From contig CAUJKA010000201.1 of the NCBI GenBank assembly GCA_963204965.1, forward strand, positions 39,068 through 103,067: a stretch of DNA of 64,000 nucleotides, in the 5' to 3' direction. The notes under the pieces were generated by a model that made no database searches, was not told the origin of the DNA, and saw only the letters and a list, made by a program, of their open reading frames with translations. Of the stretch, positions 62,820 through 64,000 are shown piece by piece. The DNA is from Planctomycetota bacterium (GTDB taxonomy: Bacteria > Planctomycetota > Planctomycetia > Pirellulales > Pirellulaceae). The stretch's first letter is position 1, and each line of letters starts with the position of its first letter. Both the position numbers and the translations under genes were made by a program.

Positions 62820-64000
62820 ATGTTTAGTTTCAATAGAGCGATAGACTTGGTCGCAGTTCTTATCACGCTTCACACGCTCTCCATTTCATTGGCCGACGAG
62901 AACTGGCCAAGCTTTCGAAACAATGGAACGAGCCTCGTTAGGGCGACGAGCGTTCCCCTGAAATGGTCTCCGCAGGATGGTGTAGCATGGACTGCCACAG
63001 TTCCAGGCTATGGTCAATCATCTCCTGTCGTATGGCAAGATCGAGTCTTCGTCACATCCAGCGACGGGCCGTTTCAAGACGATGGATTCGTCCATGCCAT
63101 GGATCTGAAATCGGGGAAACTAATGTGGAGCACCAAAGTTCCAGCAACTACAAAAGTTGAAAACTACTTTCGCAATAGCCGTGCTGCTCCGACGAGTGTG
63201 GTGGACACAGAGCGGGTGGTTTCTTTTTTTCCGAGCGGCGATGTGGTTTCGATGAACCATGATGGCCAAACACAATGGTCTCGTCCGTTGTTTAAGGAGT
63301 ATGGAGCGGTGAGCAATGAGCGAGGCACGGCAAGTTCTTTGGCCCAAAGCGAACGATTCGTTTACGCGTTAGTTGATCATGGTGGACCATCGTATCTGGT
63401 TGCCTTGAACAAAGTGGACGGTGCCGTCGCGTGGAAGACAGACCGTGGCATACGTGTACCATCTTGGTCTTCGCCGGTGGTCATGCAATGCGGCGAAAAT
63501 GAGATGGTCGTTTGTAGTTCGGCAGACACCGTTGACACCTACGATGCAAATACCGGAATTTTGCTTTGGCAGATTGAAGGAGTAGCTGGCAATCACACAC
63601 CTTCAGCGACGGTAGTCGGCGACTCGTTATTCATTGGCTCCACCGAGATGTACGGTTCGACAGCGGACCCCGGAAAAATTGCGGGGGCGAATCGCCGAAT
63701 TCAACTTTTGCACAAGGAGGGAAAGCCAAGTTATGAAGTTCTGTGGGGTGCGGAGCACGCCAATTCGTACTACTCGTCACCACTAGCGTTTGCTGGTTAT
63801 GTTTACTACGTGAACAAGGCAGGAGTGCTTTACTGTGTCGATGAGAAAACAGGGAAACAAGTTTTCGCCAAACGGATTGGAAATCCATGTTGGGCATCTG
63901 CTGTGGGAGTGACAACGGATTCGGGTGATCAATTCGTTTACTTCGTGGCGAAAAACGGCTTTACGATCATCCTTCGACCTGGAACTGAATACGATGTAGT
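62820..64000 (+). CDS. PQQ-type beta-propeller repeat protein (3' end beyond window)
   Basis: Open from the ATG at 62820 to the window edge, 393 codons, with no stop. Signal peptide about 1-25 (ending LADEN). The body is a PQQ/BamB-like propeller: NWPSFRNNGTSLV start, then repeated blades such as VHAMDLKSGKLMWS, LVALNKVDGAVAW, VDTYDANTGILLWQ and YCVDEKTGKQVFA. Planctomycete genomes carry many such secreted or envelope proteins; no PQQ-binding residues are clear, so a structural role is as likely as an enzyme. Divergent from the RIC gene. Confidence 0.82.
   Translation, partial: MFSFNRAIDLVAVLITLHTLSISLADENWPSFRNNGTSLVRATSVPLKWSPQDGVAWTATVPGYGQSSPVVWQDRVFVTSSDGPFQDDGFVHAMDLKSGKLMWSTKVPATTKVENYFRNSRAAPTSVVDTERVVSFFPSGDVVSMNHDGQTQWSRPLFKEYGAVSNERGTASSLAQSERFVYALVDHGGPSYLVALNKVDGAVAWKTDRGIRVPSWSSPVVMQCGENEMVVCSSADTVDTYDANTGILLWQIEGVAGNHTPSATVVGDSLFIGSTEMYGSTADPGKIAGANRRIQLLHKEGKPSYEVLWGAEHANSYYSSPLAFAGYVYYVNKAGVLYCVDEKTGKQVFAKRIGNPCWASAVGVTTDSGDQFVYFVAKNGFTIILRPGTEYDV

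Overview
The window is bacterial chromosome from a planctomycete, most likely a Pirellulales-type (Rhodopirellula/Blastopirellula-like) member. The evidence is the combination of a DUF1800/DUF1501 pair, a giant dockerin/cadherin-type secreted protein with a planctomycete-style N-terminal sorting motif, a DUF1559 pseudopilin-like protein, an SHD1-domain protein, a Ser/Thr kinase with a C-terminal membrane anchor, repeated secretin N-domains without a secretin channel, methanofuran/methanopterin-linked formyltransferase genes (fhc) in a bacterium, and short palindromic repeats of a kind scattered through planctomycete intergenic DNA.

Layout. 0-10 kb: a small membrane protein, a YhdH-type oxidoreductase, a GDSL esterase, an RlmI-type rRNA methyltransferase, a zinc-ribbon membrane protein, then a tight three-gene set (secreted protein, DUF1800, DUF1501). 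10-22 kb: a PTPS-like pterin enzyme, a lone fliG converging on a 1,420-residue secreted metalloprotease/cadherin/dockerin protein, an outer-membrane-like protein, and a PPP phosphatase divergent from a Ser/Thr kinase that leads a short operon. 22-30.8 kb: a DUF11 envelope protein, a membrane protein, a degenerate AroE-like protein, an SHD1/beta-propeller protein and an enlarged RNase HII-like protein. 30.8-38.8 kb: one operon of a secretin-N-domain protein followed by fhcB-fhcA-fhcD-fhcC with overlapping start and stop codons, encoding the formyltransferase/hydrolase complex that releases formate from formyl-tetrahydromethanopterin. 38.8-42.3 kb: phosphofructokinase, an SRAP DNA-protein crosslink protein and a DUF1559-like protein. 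42.3-49.1 kb: an accessory island of about eleven small, unrelated, same-strand genes (methyltransferase, HEAT repeats, DUF6924-like, RDD, SseB-like, unknowns, and one 57-residue gene), with two attC-like spacers. 49.2-54.6 kb: dinG, dprA, a membrane protein, and an ECF-type sigma factor with a small downstream gene. 55 kb: tRNA-Arg(TCG). 55.6-56.5 kb: mobile-element debris, including an HNH nuclease that has lost its catalytic core beside its intact small partner.

56.6-62.6 kb is the most coherent functional island: a quinol-dependent nitric oxide reductase, a RIC/ScdA di-iron repair protein, an Rrf2 regulator, DUF3565, a YwiC-like membrane protein and two Tll0287-like single-heme proteins (DUF3365) on either side of the reductase. 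It reads as a nitric oxide detoxification and iron-sulfur repair system under Rrf2 control. The window ends inside a PQQ-type beta-propeller gene.

No CRISPR array, intact insertion sequence, integrase or rRNA was seen.
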